NCBI GenBank assembly: GCA_910574455.1
Contig: CAJSYZ010000003.1
Span: 5,105,396-5,169,395 of the forward strand
Reading direction: 5' to 3'
DNA length: 64,000 bases
From: Trichaptum fuscoviolaceum
Lineage: Eukaryota > Basidiomycota > Agaricomycetes > Hymenochaetales > Trichaptaceae
This document shows positions 44,795 through 56,545 of the stretch, one piece after another. Within the stretch, counting starts at the first letter, position 1. Each line of letters begins with the position of its first letter. A model generated the notes under the pieces. The model did no database searches, was not told the DNA's origin, and saw only the letters and a program-made list of their open reading frames with translations. The position numbers and the translations under genes were made by a program.

Positions 44795-47700
44795 AAGCCG
44801 ATGCTCGAGGAGTTCGCGGATTTCGAGAAGTACATGGAGAGCGTCGAGTGCTGGGGAATGCGCAGCGGCATCGTGAAGGTTGTCCCTCCAAAAGAATGGT
44901 GCGTTCATCTCCGTCCCTCCTCTATCTTTCTTTCTCAGTCTCACGTGTCCTGCCTTGCCTCTTTCGACCAATCCCGATATTCCTGCACTGCACCGTGCAG
45001 GCGAGACAACCTTCCGCCGTTGAACGACAAGCTCGCCTCGGTGCGTGTGCGCGCGCCCATCGAGCAGCACATGCTTGGCCGGGCGGGCCTGTATCGTCAG
45101 CAGAACATCGAAAAGCGCAAGCTGATGAGCGTGAGGGAATGGGCCGACCTGTGTGCGAAGGAAGACATGCAAGCGCCTGGCGTAGACGATGTCGAGCTGA
45201 AGTCTGCAGATGCGGGAGAGCGATGGACACGAAGGAAGAGGCGAACTGCAGTAAAGGAAGAAAAGGAAGACATGGAAGAAGAAGAGCACGAAGACGCTTT
45301 ATCGACCCTGGATGCCCCAACACCTATTCCTACAGTTGACGAAGATGTCCTTCCTCAGGCTACGCCTATGGAAGAAGACGACTTGAATTGCGCCAACAGC
45401 CCACACGCTCCTTCACCTGAACCGCTCAAGCCCGGTCAAAAAAAGCGGCGTGCAGGCCAGTCGAAGCCCGAGCGCGATGCAGCCCAGGCGAGGCGATTGA
45501 AGCTCAACGACGAATTTCTCGCCGATTTCGACCCTCATTCTGACTGGCTCCCGCCGAACACGTCACCTCACGATTACACGCCGGAGTTTTGCTCGAAGCT
45601 TGAAAGAAGGTACTGGCGGAACTGTGGCCTTGGGCGACCACCTTGGTATGGTGCTGACACCGCTGGTACGTGTCCCTTTGCTATCTAATTGTCACGCTTT
45701 GCTCATGCGGATGATCGCTTCTGGCGGTGTTTAGGTTCTTTATTCACCGATGAATGTCGGACACCTTCCTTCAGCGTTGTCTCGTCTTCTGCAATCTACT
45801 GGAAAGAGCCTTCCAGGAGTCAATTCGCCGTATCTCTACTTCGGAATGTGGCGTGCTACCTTCGCTTGGCACGTTGAGGATATGGACTTATCTCGATTAA
45901 CTACATCTATCTTGGAGATCCGAAAGTTCTGGTACGCTATTCCATAGGGCAAAGCTGTACAATTGGAGAACACCATGCGAAGTACGTAACATCCCAACTT
46001 TTGCGCTGACTATCGCGATTAACCAAATTGTCCTCAGGTTACTTTCCTAGGGACGTTTCGCAATGCCGTCAGTTCCTGCGGCACAAGTCATTCCTCGCCT
46101 CGCCCACCCTGCTTGCGCAGTCGTCCTGTAAACCAAATACGCTAGTGCAGCATGCGGGCGAGTTCGTGGTGACCTATCCTCGGGGGTATCATGCGGGCTT
46201 CAATTTGGGGTTGAACTGCGCGGAGAGCGTCAATTTTGCGTTGGAAAGCTGGCTGGATATTGGGCGGAGAGCGCAAGTGTGCAGATGTGTTGGAGACAGG
46301 TGAGTCTGTTACCCACTGCGGCTGTTATCGATGGACTGACTGTAATGTTATCCGCGGTGTGCGAATCGATGTCGATGCTCTCCTGTTAGAGCGCGAACAA
46401 GAGCGTGAGGAGGCGGAACTACTGGTTGCACAAAGGAAGAGCAACACGCCATCTGAACGTGCCACTGGACCCAGCAACCTGCAGAAGCGTAAAGCTGTGG
46501 ACATCAATACGTCAATTGACTCCATATCGACCAACGCATCAAAGCCGAAGTCAAAGTCTCGAAAGATCAAGGTCAAACAAGAAGGGAACGATTCCGCACT
46601 CGCAATGGCGTCTTCGTCCTCGTCTGGCTCGTCTGGTCAGAAGTCTCTGATGAAGGTCACACTCCGCATCGCTGCTCCTGCTCCTATTCCAAAGGAGCTC
46701 GAGCCGTTCCCGTGTTGCCTCTTCGTATCGCGTGGACGACCTTCCCCCGATGCAAGACGCGCCTCTGGCGTGGACGGGCGTGCCTATCCAAGCGCTCCCG
46801 AAGGATGAGAACGGGAAGCTGATCTGGAAGGCGCACGAGTCCTGTGCGATGACCATTCCGGAAACATGGGTCGACAAAGTTGAAGGCGCGGACGGTGAGC
46901 GGAAGAAGGTCGTCTTTGGCATAGATGCGATCTTTAGAGACCGCTGGCATCTGGTATGTTGCCTCTCTTCTCATTTCATGCGTGGTTGGTCTGAAAGCGT
47001 TCTCTAGAAATGGACAGCTTGCCAGAAGAACCGCGATAAGGCCCATGGGGCACCGATCCAATGTTCCATGTTTCGTGTGCTCGTGACGAGCCGGCGTCTC
47101 GTACCCGTTTCGCTATCCTCCGCGAAGTTGAGAGGGAAGTCATTCTCAATGAGCCAACGCCGACACCATTCGTGATGCCGCCTAGAGGCATCAAACTCTC
47201 AACAACTCTGAAAACTATGGAATCTCAAGGCATGAATCCCGAATCAGCAGCCACTTCTCATGAGTCGGTTGCTGATGCATCGAGGATGGAGGTCGAGGTG
47301 TCCATGGACGAGAACCCAACTGCAGATCACACTACGGACTCGGACATCGTCGAAGCGGAGCTGAAGGTTATCAAGACGATCAAGAAGTTAGAGTATGAAT
47401 GTCTTTGCTCGCAGCACAATCCAGTGGGTGTTTTCTCTCTGTTTCTAAAGTATTCGAATCTCACACTCTAGGACGTGGCTGCCACGAAAAAGGCGAGCAA
47501 ACTCGGTCGCGTGCGCGAGAACCTTCTCTCTTTACCACCGATGTCGCGCGTCAAGCATCATGTCACCGCAGGTGTCTTCGAGGTCTCGCTGCTCGCCGTC
47601 CACGAGGAGCGCAACACCGTCGAAGTCATCTGAAAGGAGGCACGAAGGAGTTCAAGTGGGGGAGCTTGGTGTGGGGAAAGATGGAAGGCGTTGAAGTCGG

Positions 47701-47975
47701 CGAGAAGCCCTCCGAGGCTGCGCCACCGCCTGCAAGTATGTGTCTCGTTCGTCTAGTTATGAAGTTCCATGCTCAAGCCAGATAAGCTACCACTGTCTCT
47801 GCGGAGAGCACGCAGGCAACGAGCAGCTGCGCTTCATCCGCGCCTCAAACACCAAGTGAGGCTATTCCGCAGCCAACTTTGCTTTCTACCACCTCTGTGC
47901 CCCAGGCTGGCTACCGCACACTCACGATGCGGCCTGGTGTAGCGTATTCGTCGTACGCCAGTTTCCCGGTATCAA
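44795..47975 (+). pseudogene. JmjN/JmjC (KDM4-like) histone demethylase with PHD-type region, decayed
   Basis: JmjN: EEFADFEKYMESVECWGMRS, VPPKEW then (across a 102-bp intron, 44899-45000) RDNLPPLNDKLASVRVRAPI, GRAGLYRQQN. After an acidic/basic linker the JmjC domain carries the iron ligands: WHVEDMD (His and Glu, 45870 on) and YHAGFNLGLNCAESVNFALE (second His). This matches fungal KDM4/Rph1/Gis1-type H3K9/K36 demethylases. A Cys/His region follows with KCTACQKNRDKAHGAPIQC-like sequence (47020-47060). Lesions: frameshift near 45750, one base lost in GACTTATCTCG near 45890, an extra A at about 45925, TAG at 45945 (from CAG), loss of about 26 bp inside the PHD at 47060, and TGA near 47630 from a lost G. 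The native N terminus is replaced by KAP123. Confidence 0.85.
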
Positions 47976-48240
47976 CACCCGGTCGACGAAGTCGAAGGTG
48001 CGGATGGTGAGCGGAAGAAGGTTGTATTGGCGTAGATGCAATTGTTAAAGACCGTTGTCACCTGGTATAATGCTTATTTCTTCCTTCCATGCATGGTTGA
48101 TCTGACACCCATCAGACAGAAATGCACAGCTTGCCAGAAGAACCGCGATAAGGCCCATGGGGCGCCGATTCAATGCACGCAGGGTAGATGTCTGAAGGCA
48201 TTCCATGTGTTGTGCGCGCGTGACGGAGAGCAAATTAATG
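47976..48240 (+). pseudogene. Second copy of the demethylase PHD exon
   Basis: Repeats 46868-47060: CGACGAAGTCGAAGGTGCGG, GGTGAGCGGAAGAAGGT, AAAGACCGTTGTCACCTGGT, the intron with CATGCATGGTTG/GTCTGA, and CAGCTTGCCAGAAGAACCGC. This copy keeps the bases missing at 47060 and reads CQKNRDKAHGAPIQC, QGRCLKAFHVLCARDGE before a TAG. The pair are a tandem duplication about 1.1 kb apart. Confidence 0.75.
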
Positions 48241-48451
48241 TGTCATAGAATTAACTTGAAAGTATCTGTGGTCTGTGTTTAGTAGCAACCCAATGACATG
48301 AATAAAATTTCTTTTCTTTTGTGATGCACATTGTTCGAACATCTACTATTGCAAACTAAGTACAATGATGTAACCTGAACCACAATGAGTATGAGACAGA
48401 TTTTTTATTACACACTCAAACAGATGCCATTTTAACTCCGTCTCCAACAAC
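48241..48451. other. Convergent spacer
   Basis: AT-rich sequence between the demethylase remnant (plus) and the CSE1 stop (minus). No gene is seen. Confidence 0.45.
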
Positions 48452-51400
48452 CTAAATTGTATACCCCGACTCCGCTAACCCTTGAAGGAACGGCGCAACA
48501 GCCGCCAGGTCCGCCATGTCAATCAGCAACTTCACGTGCGGGTCACTCTTCGATGCGCTCGACAGCTGCTGCCCGACATACGCCCGCACGTCCGCGCCGA
48601 TGTACGCAACCAGGTCCTCCGTGGTCGTCTCGGACGCCGCGAGCTTCGAGTTCGCTGCCTGGTACCTTGAAGTGGAGCGCGGAGCGCCTCGTCTGGGTCC
48701 TCCACCACGGTCTGCTGCGCGGACGTCAGGTGCGTGGATGAGCTGAAGCGCTTGACGAGCTCCGTGAACGCCGCGGGCCTAGGGATGCAATGAGTGCAAT
48801 GTAGATCATACGAATGGAAACCTGGACTTACCACTGCCTTACTGAGGGTACCGAGAGCACCAGCGAGCTCTGTGTTACCATCCGCGTGATGCCCACGATG
48901 ACCAGCTTTCTGTCCTTTGGAAGCATTTTTGAGATCTGTGCATGTTCGCTAAGAGCTGCGACCAAAGTCTGTCACGCGAATTAGTCGTGCTGTGTAGCAG
49001 CATCGTGCAGAAACGGACTCACTGAGGCTGAACCTCCTCCACTAAGCTGATCAAGAAATCGGGGCCAACACCGTCCACGGGAATCGCCATGATGAATGCA
49101 AAGAAGTAAACTAGCGCACAGACGTACGCGTCCGTCCGCGCCGTCTGCAGCCATGTTAACAGCATCGTCACCACACTCTTCATCAACGGCTTCAACGTCG
49201 CGCTCGGTATGTACCGCACGACGCTCTGCAGCAGTTCGAAGCCCCACGCATCGTTGACACGCGACGGGATGAGTTTCTGCTGCACGACGGCCAGGATAGC
49301 CGTGAACTGGCCGGTCTGCGCCATTTGCACCGCATCTCGGGCGAGGAAGGCACGCAAGAGGCGGGCGAGGGCGGGAATAGTGCCTTTTGTGCCCAGGAAG
49401 CGGGCTGGAGGAGGAAGGGGAGGATGGAGCGGTAATCGGGAGGCACGTCGCTGTCGTGGAGCTCGAGCATCTGCGAGAGGATTTGGAAGATATACGGAAT
49501 AAATTCTGCACAGAAGATGGGTCAGTTTCTGTAGGTGCCTGAAAGGAAGGCTGCTTACGATCAATGTCCTGCTGTAGAATGATTGTGAATGGACCAAATA
49601 GAGCCTGTTCGGACGTTGCCAATGTTTGACGGGATGAACCGACGGTAAACCTGTGTATTAAATAGCAATCAAAATATGCTGCATGTTTATCAATTAGAGA
49701 TCCTCACCTAATCAAAGCAGAAATGCTCTCGAAGATATACTTATCGAAGTTAGGATTGCTCGGGTTCTTGCAGATCGTCGCGAGGATGGCGACAAGACGA
49801 TGTAGTAGTCGTTCGTGCTCCGAGGCTATCGTCGCCCGTGCGGTCAGAATGACACGCATGACACCTAAGAGTGGCACAGTTGGGATTTAGGAGAGATTAT
49901 TCTCCAGATAATTGTGAGCTTACATTTATCAGATAGTCGTTTTCTGCAATTTTTTCCGGCGTCCCACCCGCCTCAATCTTTGAGAGTAATGTGTTAATGA
50001 TTTCAGGTGCAAGCCCTCGAATGTCTTCCTGGTTGAAGCTGCTGAAATCATCAGAGGATATTCGCCTCAAGCAATCGCGTTACGCACAATAAAGATGAGC
50101 CGCGCTTGATGAACAATATTCGCTGAATGGTCGTCGCTGCATACGTATAGCAGACATAATGCGGTGAGCGCAGATGACGAACGAGAAGTTGGAGGACGGA
50201 AAGGAGCTGCTCCTTTGTGAGCTGCATAGTTGATTAGCGCTCGTCTTGCATGCTTGCAAGGTAGTTACGCACCTGATTTCGGAAGGAGTACAAAAAGCGA
50301 ATCGCATCAACCTGGAGAATCGGATGATCGGCTTGTAGGTCCGCATACACGTGTTGCGAAAAGAACTGCACAACGTCCACAAGAGCATTTGTGCTTGTAA
50401 CACCTTGCTATTGATCGCCAATGTTATATACCATTCCTTCTGAATGAACTACTTCACTCACCTGAGCGGTCGCACCAACCCTTGCCACTGCCCGTGAGCA
50501 GGTACACACTTTTATCCTTCCTTTTCCAGCTCTCTTCATCTCCCTTCTTCCTGTTGTACTCCTCCAATCCGTTCCCTATCAACGTCAAGACGACTTCGGT
50601 CGTCTCAGCCTCGAAACCTGAAGCAACGAGTGCCCGAAGGACATCGGCTGCGGCCTGACGCCACGCGGTGCCCTCCGCAGTCAGTCCGCCGATGGACGAA
50701 GAGGAGGCCGCGAAAGTAAGGTCGACTCGGACATACTCCAGAGGATCGTCCTCAAATTGCTCTACTTCGTGCTCTGCGGGTCGAGACAGTTTCACTAAAG
50801 ATGAGCGTGATGAAAGAAAAAGTTTGCGCACCTCATAATATAACATTGGGGACAACTACGCCTTTCATCAAAACGTTGATCGTCTCCCTCTCCGCAAACG
50901 TCGCCTTGTAGTTCCCTGACCTGATGACCGTGCTGAGGAAGCATATTCCATGATTGACCAGTCCGTAATACGCCATTCCAGATCTCTGACCTTCCACCAA
51001 GAAGCCCCCACAGCTCTGCGACAAATGCCGGTACGGTATTCGAAGACGAGTGGACCTCCGGGTATCGATGTGTATAAAGCTTAGCGAGCTCGAAGACCAA
51101 AGCGTTGATATGGGTGGGGAAAGAGGGTGTTGAATCGTTGAGATCACCGCGCATGTTCTCGGGGCCGCAAGCAAGGAGTATGATGAGTACTCCCTCCTCG
51201 GCGCCAAAGAACGCGAAGTGCGACTCTTCCAAGGTGGGAGGCAGATCCTTGCGCGTCAAGTCGTAGAGGATTGACAGAAGCACAACCTGAGCCTGCGCCA
51301 TCACTTCAGTTCCCGATCCATTCAGCAGATTGATGGCGGTGAGCGCGAAGATTTGGAGGAAGGTGCCCCAGAAGCGGCTCAAAACAAAGTTGATCGTCGC

Positions 51401-51869
51401 GTAGAGCGAGTCCGAGCGTGTTGAGGCGCGACGATCGAGTGAGCAGTTTCGAGAACAGAAACAATTGTCGGACAGCTTGCAGCGTCGAGAAAGAGTGAAG
51501 AGACGAGCTGTTCGATGAGATCTGGCCACTGCTCGGGGAAATCGTACTTTGCGACAATGGACACGGCCTCCACAACCTGCGCTCGTAATGTCTTGTCCGC
51601 TGGACTCGAGAGCGCGATCATTACAGGGTCCAGCTGACCCTTCAGCTGCGTCTTCTCCGCATCTGCCAAAGGCGAGTCCTCATCCTCCCATTGCCGTTCG
51701 ATCGTGTTCTTGAGATAGGCACTGGCTGCGAGTCGCACCGAACGGTCTTGAGTTGAAGGAGGAGAGCAGGAAGTCCGGATTGTGTAGATAGGGATAGTAG
51801 GTTTTGTTCTGCTTGTCTGCGGGTGTCGAGGTGGAGGGAGGCGAGGAGGAGTGAGGAGACGTCTGCCAT
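48452..51869 (-). pseudogene. CSE1: CSE1/exportin-2 karyopherin pseudogene, near full length
   Basis: From ATG at 51869 the minus strand runs through the whole Cse1 family: N-terminal importin-beta repeat (LAASAYLKNTIERQWEDEDS, DFPEQWPDLIEQLVSS), LYATINFVLSRF, DLPPTLEESHFAFFGAEEG, EVEQFEDDPLEYVRVDL, YNRKKGDEESWKRKD, LTKEQLLSVLQLLVRHLRSP HYVCYTYAATTIQRILF region, PNFDKYIFESISALIRF, ELLQSVVRYIPSATLKPLMK, and the C terminus ending LAESGYTI then TAG at 48454. Cse1/CAS returns importin-alpha to the cytoplasm. Frameshifts are visible near 51750 (LLQLK against QDRSVRL), near 51430, and in the segment about 50975-51010. Both ends are intact, so this copy decayed by point lesions rather than truncation. 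A single-copy essential gene would not survive these, so an intact copy should exist elsewhere. Confidence 0.82.
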
Positions 51870-52011
51870 CGCAGTGATCAAAGGCAAAGTTACAACTTTC
51901 AACGCCCTTTGAAATGACACATCCGGAAAACTACTTTCTGCTAAGAGTCACTTAAGTGTCACTTAATTAAATGTCCTGAGAGACTGAAGTCTTAAATAAG
52001 GCAAGCTTCAC
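51870..52011. other. Short spacer
   Basis: Upstream flank of CSE1 and 3' flank of the coiled-coil gene (both minus). Contains a TCACTTAAGTGTCACTTAATT-like AT-rich repeat near 51948-51968. Confidence 0.4.
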
Positions 52012-54261
52012 TTATTCATGCATGTCCACCGTGGTGCAAGTCGGCATCTCAGGAAGAGAAGGCAGATCCACATCCAAATCCGTGTTCAATAGCAAGCACA
52101 AGGGAACAGGGCCCATCGCATCTTGCAGTGCCTCTCGAACGTCGGGAGCTGAAGCCGGTCCAAGGAGCGGATCGTCGCTAGCGGGAGGGAGGCATACTGG
52201 AGGGCAGAAGACGCTAAGCCCGCCTGCACCAAAGGACTCGTCTCCGCCTAGAGTGGCGTGTGTCCTGTCCAGAATGCCACCCAAGTCGCCTCCCATCTCG
52301 AACATAGACAACAGAGGCGACTCGCACAGACTGATCGTGTCAGGCGTCGGAGCTGCACCATTTCAACGTCAAAAAAGAGCAGAAACATAGTTAGAAAATA
52401 ATGCTGACCATAATTTGACTGTTGCTCTGACTGTGTTGTCTTTTGTACGTCTTCGGTCTTTGCGGTTTCTAAGGTCTTCGTGGGGAGGGTCATCGGTTGA
52501 TTGCTCCGCGCCGCACTCCCCGTACTCCGATTCCTGTCTAAGATTTGCTGAGACTTTAACTTGTAAGACAACATCGCCTGCTCCTTGAGCTTCTCCCACA
52601 GCGCCATTCCATCCTCGTGCAAGTTGTTCGCCCGCTTCGTCACACTTGCTAGCTGTGCTTCTAGTCGTTGAGTGGATGCTCTCGCTGAGCACTGGCTTGC
52701 CTCCAAGTTTGCCTGAAGCCGCTTTGTCTCTGTCGAGTACAATGTCGAGAGCATCTGGTTACTCTTGGCATGCTGTTCTGCCTCCCTATTCTCCTCCTCC
52801 AAGGAATCAATTCGAAGTGACAATATTCTAACCTCCTTCCCTGTGGACACTGAGTTCTCCTTCGCCTCGTTCTTTGCAACGATAGCGTCTAGTTGAGTGC
52901 AATGCATCACATCGGTGAGCTGTTTGTTGTCCTCCCAAGCCGCCTGGAGCTGATGTCCCATCTCCTGACAGCTTTCCGAGAGCAGCGCGACCTCTTGCTG
53001 AGCAATGGACAGATCGAATTTCGTGGCGTCGAGATCTGCCTTCAGTGCTTGATGTGCGTGATCCGCTTTGACGGCCTGACTGCTTGTGTCATTAAACTTG
53101 ACTGTCATCTTGTACCCATTGTGCATCTCCTTTTCTAGGCCCACCTTCAGTCCATCACTTTCACCCCGAATCGTCGAAATCTTGTCTTCTGCAAAGTTCG
53201 CTGTCTCCGTCTCGGCCTGCAATGATGCTTGAAGTTTGGTGATTGCATACTGTGAACGACGAATCTCCGTCTCAAGGTCCTCTGACGCCTTCTCCAGCCT
53301 GCGTTCTTTGTCGTCGGTCATCTGCCTGTCCTCCTCGACGGCAGTTGTGAGCGAAACAAAGCTTTCGTTGGCATGTTCAAGCATGGCCGCCGTGCAACCG
53401 GCCCGCTGCGTCTCGTTTGTGGGAGCAGACTCCGCTCTGGCAACTTGACCTCGCAATGTCTCCAACTCCATCGCCTGCGCAATCAGCTGGACCTGCACGT
53501 TCGCCGCCCTCAGGTTCACCTTTGCAAGTGCCGACTCCAGTTCAAAGGCTTTTGCCTGGGATACTTTGAGCTGTGACCCAACCTCCGAAACTGTAGTGTG
53601 CTCTTCCATTAGCTCTTTTGCGAGCGTCCGTATCTGGCCCTGCGCATACTCCAAATCATGATCCATCGCATCCACCCTGCCGGTCGCGTGTTCGAGCGCC
53701 GACTCCAGTTTAGAGGCTTTCGCCTGAGACTCTATGAGCAGAGTCCCAACCTTGTTAACCTTCGTCTTTTCTTCCTCTAGCGCCTTCAACAGTGCATCAA
53801 TGTAGTTCTGCGCGGCTTCCAATTTACGCTGCACGGCTTCCGCTTCCTGCCTTTTCCGCTTCATGACCGTCCTCTCCTCCTCAAGTGTCTCCTCACAAGC
53901 TTTGGCCTTTGCGTTGCCACTTCATGTCCTGGTCTAGATGGCTTGCTTTCAATTCCTTGGACAGCGTCTGCGCTTGAAACGTTGCAACAATGCATGTCGC
54001 CTTGGCATTCGAAGCTTTCGTCTCCTCCTCGAGTTTCTTCTTCATGTCCATAAGTTTCTTTTTAAGTGTCCTGTTTAATGTCCGAAGAGCTGTCAACCGC
54101 TCGATCTCCTTTGCCTGATGTGAATTAATGTTCTGAAGAGCAGTGAACTGAGCATGGATGTCATTACAATCGGTGGTGACGGAGGCTAGCTCCTTTGGTG
54201 CAGCAATTATACAAAGCTGGCAATAAAAGCAGCACAAATAGTATGTCCAAAGCAGAAGCAA
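52012..54261 (-). pseudogene. Long coiled-coil protein, probably frameshifted
   Basis: Main exon 53864-52409 joins 52352-52012 (56-bp intron, GTCAGC...TGCAG) to give about 600 residues, almost all heptad-rich coiled coil (EEEKTKVNKVGTLLIESQAK, KASEDLETEIRRSQYAITKL), ending in a non-coiled tail with GGDLGGILDRTHATLGGDES. Two segments (LLIESQAKASKLESALEHA and QLKVSQAKAFELESALAKV) look like internal repeats. An upstream frame, 54261-53893, continues the coiled coil (KKKLMDMKKKLEEETKASNA) but is out of phase: reading GGCAACGCAAAGGCC in the other frame gives NAKAKACEETLEEERTVMKR and links to the main exon, so one or two bases were lost near 53925. No family is recognised; low-complexity heptads make homology calls unsafe. 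Confidence 0.6.
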
Positions 54262-54839
54262 TAATCAAAACTGAAAGGTTGAAAAATGTTTCCAATGTAA
54301 ATGTGGAGCAAAATATATAGCAGATTATCGGAGCAGTCCTTATGCAGCTTGCATGATGGACCACGTCTCGTCAACTAAGGTTATTCTGATCTGTGTATGT
54401 GAAGCACAAGATACAAGAGTAACAAAGTATGACGTTGTTACTTATCTGCAGCTTGCAGAAGAAGAACAAAACGATATGCTATGTTTGTATTACATTCAAC
54501 ATATTGGTTATAGGGAGAATTAGAGCATGACACAGGTGCACCTGTGGGTACCCGTAATCCACAAATGCAGGTACCTGTTAGCACCCGTAGGTATTTACAG
54601 TAGGTCATAAGAATACTGTGCAATATTGTTTACTCAATAGCCCAGTCAATGGCCTCAGCCTTGATCCGCCCTTACGGGTTACCCCTGTCCTTAGACGTGG
54701 AGATGTAGCTTATAAATGAAACAATGAGCTCAACAGCCCAGGCGGTGGCCTCAGCCTCACCCGACCGACAGGAACTCCTTGTGCCTCAGCATAGAAGTCA
54801 GCTGTTGAGCTAACAGTACAGCTGCCTGGCTTTGTGCTT
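54262..54839. other. Spacer with short duplications
   Basis: Includes a GGTGCACCTGTGGGTACCCGTA / GGTACCTGTTAGCACCCGTA doublet (54535-54590) and a pair of related GCCCAG(T/G)CAATGGCCTCAGCCTTG-like segments at 54640 and 54737. No gene is seen. Confidence 0.45.
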
Positions 54840-55446
54840 TCGCGCAAAGTCAAGCAGTTCAAAAGGGGAAAGTGTAGTGGTGGTGATGCCGAGATGGGAC
54901 CGTCTTGCACATGCGCGCTGCGTCAACGGCGCCCTCCGCCTGCTGCACAGGCAAACCGCGGCAATAGAGCGAAACATCGAGCCCCTAGAGGTTGGAACAT
55001 ACGACGACGGCGCGCGCGAAGGAGTGGTGGGGAAACTGATCAGGAGGGTTGCAGTCGAGTGTGATGAGCAGACGTGCAACGGCATCACCGAGCGTGCGGT
55101 CGGCAAAGGACCAGCCAGTCTCTGAGTGTAAAGAGACGTGACGGAAAAGCAGCCTCTGCGCGGGAGCCCACCACGCCTGGCAGACAAGCACGCAGTTGGC
55201 GAGGAGGCGATCATCAGACACGCGGCTGGAGGACGAGGCATACCCCGTGATCGCCGTCACTCGTCTGCAAACACCGTTGCCGCGTTGATTTGCACGCCAA
55301 TGCACCGGGCATAGGAGACTGCATGGAGCGCAGAGAGTCGGACGGCGATGGTAACCGGTCAGTTCTGAAGATATTGTGAGTCGATGTGTAAAATTACAAC
55401 AGGCCAGCGAACGTACTTCTTTGGTCGAGGGCCACCCCGTGGTCAC
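54840..55446 (-). pseudogene. Possible F-box-type protein remnant
   Basis: The minus-strand segment SDDRLLANCVLVCQAWWAPA, LLFRHVSLHSETGWSFADRT, followed by LDCNPPDQFPHHSFARAVVV, has the spacing of the N-terminal part of Agaricomycete F-box-like proteins (LANCALVCRAWLPxxRxxLFRxVxL). After VVCSNL the frame stops, and neighbouring frames carry plausible continuation (GLDVSLYCRG). The LPxExxxxI start is not seen. The call is weak. Confidence 0.4.
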
Positions 55447-56545
55447 TGTTGACCGCCGTCACCCGTCTTCTCCTTTCTCGGAGATTTTCCTCCTGCGTAG
55501 TCCAAACCTTCCTCCTGCAAGACTCTCCTTTTTTTGTCTGTGCTTCCATCGGAAATGCCAAGCCATCCTCCGGCGCTGGCGTTGTTATATTGTGCACGCC
55601 GCCTTCGTCCTGTCTCATAGTTTGTCGGCATCAAGTACGCCCTCGCGCTCACATGTGTGTACGTCGTCTTTTTGACGAGCAGATGGGGCTGGAATTCGGG
55701 AAGGGTGGTGACGAGGTCGTTGAGGTATGATGATTGCCCGCGAAGCTCGTCTGCAGCCCGTCATCTCGATACGTATCTTGTCCTCCGCTCCTGGGCGCAC
55801 CTTCTGCGCCTCATCCGCAATCCCTCCAAGCAGCCACAGTCTCTCCTCGGTCGAAGCTGAGCGGGTCTCAATGAGCTCAATCAGTTTGTAGATTTTCGAG
55901 GTTAGAGAGGTAACGGTCGACGTGAGCACGGCGTCGAGCTCGCGGAGGTCGGCAAAGCGGGAGAGGTCCAGAGGGAGGGAGTCGAGAGTCTGCGCATAGT
56001 CCGCGCGCGCGTCGGAAGTAATCGATGGCCGTCGAGGCCCGTAGTCGTCGTTCCGTCGAAAGAACTAAGTCGACCAGTAGCACGCGCCTATGCGCAGACT
56101 CCAGTCAACCGTCCGTAGTATGTCTTCTGCGTGCGCAACGCAATCGTCGCTCGCGAGAAGTCCGAAGACAAGAAACAAACTGGACTCTTGCACGTCCGTA
56201 AAAGTCTTGCGCCGCCGTCGTCAAAAGCCCGAGGACAAGAAACAAAAAGCCGTAAGAAACAAGTCCTACAGAACGCGCACACAGCGCAGACGTCAGACTC
56301 GTCCTCGTTCTCGCTCTCGCTGTCGCACGTAGTGGTAGGGGAAAGAAAGCGAAATTTCCACACGGTGTACAAGACTCGACTAACACAAGTTATTATCGCG
56401 TGTGAACCGGCTCCCAAGGCGCTGCTGCACTTTGGTGGCGATGTCCGTGACTTGGCGAACAAACTCGATAACCTCCAGGGCATGAGCATCAAGGGGAACA
56501 ATCGACGATTGAGTTGCCTTCATCAGTGAAGTGCATGCACGCGGG
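55447..56545. other. Stretch with no recognised gene
   Basis: Open frames on both strands (for example minus 55929-55615 and minus 56580-56380) are protein-like in places (VPLDAHALEVIEFVRQVTDI) but not assignable. They may be decayed exons of another minus-strand gene. Confidence 0.35.

Noticed and set aside
54840..55446. Intact F-box gene
   Set aside because: Only a short matching stretch, with frame breaks on both sides. Kept as a low-confidence remnant.
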